64,000 nt of DNA from Arcobacter defluvii (lineage in GTDB: Bacteria; Campylobacterota; Campylobacteria; Campylobacterales; Arcobacteraceae). Of this stretch, positions 56,665 to 64,000 are shown one piece after another. The stretch covers positions 2,418,001 to 2,482,000 of the forward strand of contig NZ_CP053835.1 of assembly GCF_013201725.1 (NCBI RefSeq). The letters are read 5' to 3'. The number at the start of each line of letters is the position of its first letter. Positions within the stretch are counted from its first letter, which is position 1. Made by a program: the position numbers and the translations under genes. The notes beneath the pieces are model-generated. The model saw only the letters and a program-made list of their open reading frames with translations, had not been told where the DNA came from and searched no databases.

Positions 56665-58059
56665 ATGATTAAGAATTATTTAGCAGTAGTTGTTTTAAGT
56701 TCATCAGTTGCGCTTTTTGCACAAAATCAAGATATAGATCCATTTGCGATAAATAATGGAGAAATTCCAACAAAAAGTGAATATTCAGGAAGTTTGTTTA
56801 AATTTAATTACAATTATCCAAAAGAGTATAAAAAACCTGAAAATACTCCATGGAGTAAAGTTTTAAATAACAAACCACTTACTAAAGAAAATGCTTATGA
56901 TTATATAATGGCTTTAAAAAAATATGTTGAACCATCAATGAAAACATTTATACTTGATCAAAATACATGGAATAACAGTTCTCAAGAAGGTTGGTATAGT
57001 ATGCTTTGGGCAGGAGAAGATGTATCTTTAACTGGATGGGAAGGGAGAGAATCAATTTATGGAACTTATACAGGACAAATTCAACCAGCATCTGTTTATA
57101 AAGATTATGGATTAACTGTTCCAGTAAGAAATTATGCAGCAATTTATTATGATGAAACTGCAGCTTATACTCTTTATAAAGTATTCAAAAATTGTAATAA
57201 AAGTAAAAATGAGTGTATTCCCCTAATACAAAATAATGAAGCACAATTTGAAGAAGGTGCAATTATAATAAAAGCTGCTTCTGCTTCTGCAACTCCAGAA
57301 GAATGGCCATTACTAGAAGGTGCTGCAAAATGGCAAGTATATAGAAAACCTTTTGATTTAAATGGAACAATAAATGATAAACCAACAGTTGTTACAGATA
57401 CAAGAGTGACAATTTTTGATATTATTGTTAAAGATTCTATCGCTTCTCCACAAACAGGATGGGTATTTGCTACTTTTGTATATGATAAAAATGCAAAAGG
57501 TGAAAATGCTTGGGAAAAAATGGTTCCACTTGGTGCAATGTGGGGAAATGACCCAAAAGTTAATTCAGCAAAAAATCCAAAAGAAGAACTTAAAGAGACT
57601 TATATTAATCCAAATGCACCCGAATATGCAAAAGTTACACTAGGTTATGGATTAAGATTATCAGGACCTTTTGATATTGCAGTAAAATATAATGTAAAAG
57701 TTGATGATACAACTGTAGAATCGCTAAGAAGTTCATCTTGTCTAAGTTGTCATGGAACTTCAAGTTTTAAATTAAATGATTATAATATGATTACATTTTT
57801 TTATCCTGTTAAATCTATTCATAATAATATATGGGATATGTATACTCCAGGAAATATTCAATGGAACGAATGGTTTCAAAATAGATGGGGAAATATACCT
57901 CAAAGTCAAAAAAAAGGTGTAATTGCGCTTGATTATAGTACTTTTTTAGAACAAGTATTAATGAATTATGCAGCTAAATATAGTCAAGATAATAAACTAA
58001 ATAATGCAAAATTCTTTGAAGAATGGAAAAGATATAAAAAAGAATCTAGGAAGCATTAA
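56665..58059 (+). CDS. Periplasmic monoheme cytochrome-like protein
   Basis: A 464-residue exported protein with a signal peptide (MIKNYLAVVVLSSSVALFAQ). The long aromatic-rich body contains WYSMLWAGEDVSLTGWEG and APEYAKVTLGYG. One CxxCH heme motif, SCLSCHG, is near residue 360. No second heme motif is present. I recognise related proteins only as cytochrome c family hypotheticals. A strong AAGGAGAG lies before the ATG, 11 bases after the diguanylate cyclase stop, so it is in the same unit and could be the periplasmic partner. It is convergent with the rRNA operon. Confidence 0.65.
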   Translation: MIKNYLAVVVLSSSVALFAQNQDIDPFAINNGEIPTKSEYSGSLFKFNYNYPKEYKKPENTPWSKVLNNKPLTKENAYDYIMALKKYVEPSMKTFILDQNTWNNSSQEGWYSMLWAGEDVSLTGWEGRESIYGTYTGQIQPASVYKDYGLTVPVRNYAAIYYDETAAYTLYKVFKNCNKSKNECIPLIQNNEAQFEEGAIIIKAASASATPEEWPLLEGAAKWQVYRKPFDLNGTINDKPTVVTDTRVTIFDIIVKDSIASPQTGWVFATFVYDKNAKGENAWEKMVPLGAMWGNDPKVNSAKNPKEELKETYINPNAPEYAKVTLGYGLRLSGPFDIAVKYNVKVDDTTVESLRSSSCLSCHGTSSFKLNDYNMITFFYPVKSIHNNIWDMYTPGNIQWNEWFQNRWGNIPQSQKKGVIALDYSTFLEQVLMNYAAKYSQDNKLNNAKFFEEWKRYKKESRKH

Positions 58060-58111
58060 GAAACCAAATAAAAGGATAAAAACCAACAAAGGATGAGAGG
58101 GATAGAGGGAT

Positions 58112-58168
58112 AAAAAAAAAAGCTTTTGCTAAGAGGAACTGTAAAGAAGTTCAAATTAGTAAAAGCTT
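58112..58168 (-). terminator. Rho-independent terminator of the rRNA operon
   Basis: On the minus strand AAGCTTTTACTAA (from 58168) pairs with TTAGCAAAAGCTT with one mismatch, around an inner GAAC/GTTC stem. It is followed by a run of ten T down to 58112. It lies 20 bases after the 5S gene. Confidence 0.85.
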
Positions 58169-58188
58169 GGTAAATAAAAAACTCAAGA

Positions 58189-58303
58189 GCTGGCAGCGGC
58201 CTACGTTTCCACCAGGGGACCCGGCAGTATTATCGGCGATGAAGTGCTTGACTTCCAGGTTCGGAATGGGACTGGGTATTTCCACTTCTCTATAGCCACC
58301 AGC
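58189..58303 (-). rRNA. rrf: 5S ribosomal RNA
   Basis: About 115 bases. The 5' GCTGGTGGC end pairs with the 3' CCGCTGCCAGC end, and the internal CCATTCCGAACC and GTCAAGCAC are the conserved 5S loop sequences. It is the last gene of the operon. Ends are accurate to a few bases. Confidence 0.93.
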
Positions 58304-58473
58304 AAAGTTGAGTGAAAAAAGTAAGAAGAAACATAAAGAAAGATTCAATATGTAAATACTCTTTACACTCAACTCATAAAGGAGTTAAGAAAAAATAATG
58401 TTAAAGTCTTTTCACAATATATATTAAATATAAGAAATATATTTAATAAGATAGTAAACCAAAGAATTGTTTA
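58304..58473 (-). other. 23S-5S spacer with 23S processing-stem strands
   Basis: This 170-base AT-rich spacer carries two segments complementary to the upstream 16S-23S spacer. Positions 58436-58467 match 61420-61450 with few mismatches, and 58396-58410 match 61566-61580 perfectly. They would bring the two ends of pre-23S together, as RNase III processing stems do. Confidence 0.7.
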
Positions 58474-61388
<2,915 letters not shown>

Positions 61389-61696
61389 ATAGAGTTAAAC
61401 TCTATCGCTTTTTGATAATATTCTTTGGCTACTATCTTATTAAACATATTATTTAAAATATATCCAATAAAATAATGTTGTGTTCTATCTAATTTCTTAG
61501 ATATGAAATTTTTTTTGTTTTAAATTATTTAACATTTCTGTTATCTAATTCTTACGAAAAAATTAAAGACTTTAACATTATATTTTTAAATATCATTTTG
61601 ATTCGAAAATCAAATATAAATTCAATATCCTTTGAACTTATATTTAACTTCTTTATCACTCTATAAATTAATTATTACGCATTTACTCTTAATAGG
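61389..61696 (-). other. tRNA-Ala to 23S spacer
   Basis: About 308 bases of AT-rich spacer without a gene. It contains the upstream strands of the 23S processing stems (61420-61450 and 61566-61580) and a short AGAGTTAAACTCT palindrome near 61391-61403. Confidence 0.75.
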
Positions 61697-61772
61697 TGGT
61701 GGAGAATAGCGGGATCGAACCGCTGACCTCCTGCGTGCAAAGCAGGCGCTCTCCCAGCTGAGCTAATTCCCC
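61697..61772 (-). tRNA. tRNA-Ala (TGC)
   Basis: A 76-base cloverleaf in the 16S-23S spacer, with acceptor GGGGAAT/ATTCTCC, anticodon TGC between CCTGC and GCAGG, and encoded ACCA. Confidence 0.96.
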
Positions 61773-61802
61773 AACCTAAATTAATCTTTCTAGATTATTT
61801 AA

Positions 61803-61879
61803 TGGTGGGCCTATCAGGACTTGAACCTGAGACCTCACGATTATCAGTCGAGCGCTCTAGCCAGCTGAGCTATAGGCCC
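61803..61879 (-). tRNA. tRNA-Ile (GAT)
   Basis: A 77-base cloverleaf in the 16S-23S spacer, with acceptor GGGCCTA/TAGGCCC, anticodon GAT and encoded ACCA. Ile then Ala is the usual spacer pair. Confidence 0.96.
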
Positions 61880-61898
61880 CTTTTACTACCTATTTAAA

Positions 61899-61919
61899 TA
61901 ATCTTTATAAACCGAATAT
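61899..61919 (-). repeat. 16S processing stem, downstream strand
   Basis: This 21-base segment is the perfect reverse complement of 63661-63681, upstream of 16S. Together they form the base-paired stem that brackets pre-16S for RNase III cleavage. Confidence 0.85.
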
Positions 61920-61940
61920 AAAAACTCTTTCTTTTTAGTT

Positions 61941-61968
61941 TTAAGTTAAGAATCGAATCTTAACTTAA
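61941..61968 (-). other. Hairpin just after the 16S 3' end
   Basis: TTAAGTTAAGA (61941-61951) and TCTTAACTTAA (61958-61968) form an 11-base-pair stem with a six-base loop in the spacer next to the mature 16S 3' end. It is likely a processing structure. Confidence 0.65.
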
Positions 61969-61975
61969 TTCTCTG

Positions 61976-63493
<1,518 letters not shown>

Positions 63494-63660
63494 TTATAGA
63501 GCTTTTGAAACTGACAAATTTTATAACTCTTCAATTACAAAATTATCACTCAAATTTTATAGACAAGCATTTGTTTTACCAAATTTCTTGTTTTTATATT
63601 TTTATTTAACATTTATTCTTATTTTTAATCTAAATAAACATAGATTTTTATAAGAGTCTC

Positions 63661-63681
63661 ATATTCGGTTTATAAAGATTA
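63661..63681 (-). repeat. 16S processing stem, upstream strand
   Basis: Perfect 21-base partner of 61899-61919, on the other side of 16S. Confidence 0.85.
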
Positions 63682-63702
63682 CTTTACAAACGTTTATAAT
63701 TA

Positions 63703-63715
63703 TTTTTAAAGATCA
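63703..63715 (-). promoter_or_regulatory. boxA-like antitermination site in the rRNA leader
   Basis: On the minus strand the leader reads TGATCTTTAAAAA, close to the rRNA boxA consensus TGCTCTTTAACA that binds NusB-NusE. nusB is also in this window. Confidence 0.5.
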
Positions 63716-63783
63716 TTCCCTCTCGATTGAAGCGTATCTCTTCTCACTTTTCGTTTGAAGCGTTCCAGTCAAATTGGACGGGA

Positions 63784-63812
63784 ATTATAATAGATTTTTA
63801 TTAGCTTGTCAA
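63784..63812 (-). promoter_or_regulatory. rRNA operon promoter
   Basis: TTGACA (63812-63807) and TATAAT (63789-63784) on the minus strand are both perfect consensus, with a 17-base spacer. They are followed by a GC-rich discriminator TCCCGTCC. The -10 and discriminator nearly equal those of the tRNA cluster promoter. Confidence 0.92.
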
Positions 63813-63947
63813 TACCTTAACGCTGAAATGTAGCTTAAATTTTTAAATTTATCCTCTTTTTATCACTTTTACTTCTTTTTACTATCTTTTTATCGCTTTT
63901 TCTTGGGTTTTTGTAAATTTATTGATGAAAAGTGATTTGGAAGTATT

Positions 63948-63974
63948 ATATAAAAGGTAAAAAACCTTTTATAT
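63948..63974. other. 11-bp hairpin near the right edge
   Basis: ATATAAAAGGT (63948-63958) pairs with ACCTTTTATAT (63964-63974) around five A. It lacks a strong T tract on either side. It could end a gene outside the window or be an operator. Confidence 0.45.
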
Positions 63975-64000
63975 TTACGTTTATTTTAATTTGTAGATTA

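Larger units (their letters stand above)
63494..64000 (-). other. rRNA operon leader, promoter and upstream spacer
   Basis: About 507 bases with no credible gene. From 63783 down to 63494 is the transcribed leader, holding the boxA-like site and the 16S processing strand. The promoter is at 63784-63812. From about 63850 to 63900 there are several CTTTTTATC repeats. A perfect 11-base-pair hairpin at 63948-63974 might terminate a gene beyond the right edge. Confidence 0.7.

Overview
The window is a very AT-rich chromosomal segment of a Campylobacterota (epsilonproteobacterial) genome, almost certainly Arcobacter sensu lato (Arcobacter/Aliarcobacter group). The 16S gene at the right end contains exact matches to two oligonucleotides I remember as Arcobacter FISH probes (62065-62082 and 63383-63400). 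The kdsA/ribH/nusB/pyrF neighbourhood, a PgbA-type protein, CmoA and a GlcD-YihY pair fit the same group. I see no prophage, insertion sequence or CRISPR array.

Left part (1-9.7 kb): the 5' end of gltB leaves the window on the minus strand. A dctPQM TRAP dicarboxylate transporter operon follows. Next to it are a Cache-domain histidine kinase (overlapping a glycerophosphodiesterase) and a divergent OmpR-type response regulator, a plausible regulator of the transporter. Then come an EI24-type membrane protein, a radical SAM/SPASM protein and three orphan genes.

Middle-left (9.8-30.4 kb): a 1125-residue histidine kinase carries three periplasmic binding domains. It faces a cluster of seven tRNA genes (Ser, CAT, Gly, fMet, Met, Thr, Gln in transcription order). 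Housekeeping genes follow (pyrF, nusB, ribH, kdsA), with a diguanylate cyclase sitting between kdsA and ribH. Next are a K+ channel with RCK domains, a small membrane protein, an FMN glutamate-synthase-like protein, an EamA transporter and murA with two followers. Four unrecognised proteins, two of them probably exported or membrane-anchored, fill 26.3-30.4 kb.

Middle-right (30.5-45 kb): a compact twelve-gene type II secretion operon on the minus strand runs gspG-H-F-K-L-M-N-C-D-E-I-J. Upstream and divergent are two tandem lipoprotein genes, one ending in an RCC1-type propeller and the other in a di-heme (DHOR-type) oxidoreductase. The two share a 733-bp segment with one mismatch, starting exactly at the lipobox. 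This interchangeable N-terminal module beside a secretion system is the most striking feature of the window. It could be a surface-display module for T2SS clients, but that link is inference.

Right part (45-64 kb): yigZ diverges from tlyA-ribF, then cmoA-bcp-pgbA-like-glcD-yihY. A 1663-residue protein follows, fusing a degenerate Ser/Thr kinase, a STAND-type ATPase, GAF and GGDEF domains, and then a monoheme periplasmic protein. The window ends with a complete rRNA operon on the minus strand (16S, tRNA-Ile, tRNA-Ala, 23S, 5S) with a consensus promoter, recognisable 16S and 23S processing stems and a terminator. The rRNA promoter and the tRNA-cluster promoter share a nearly identical -10/discriminator sequence.
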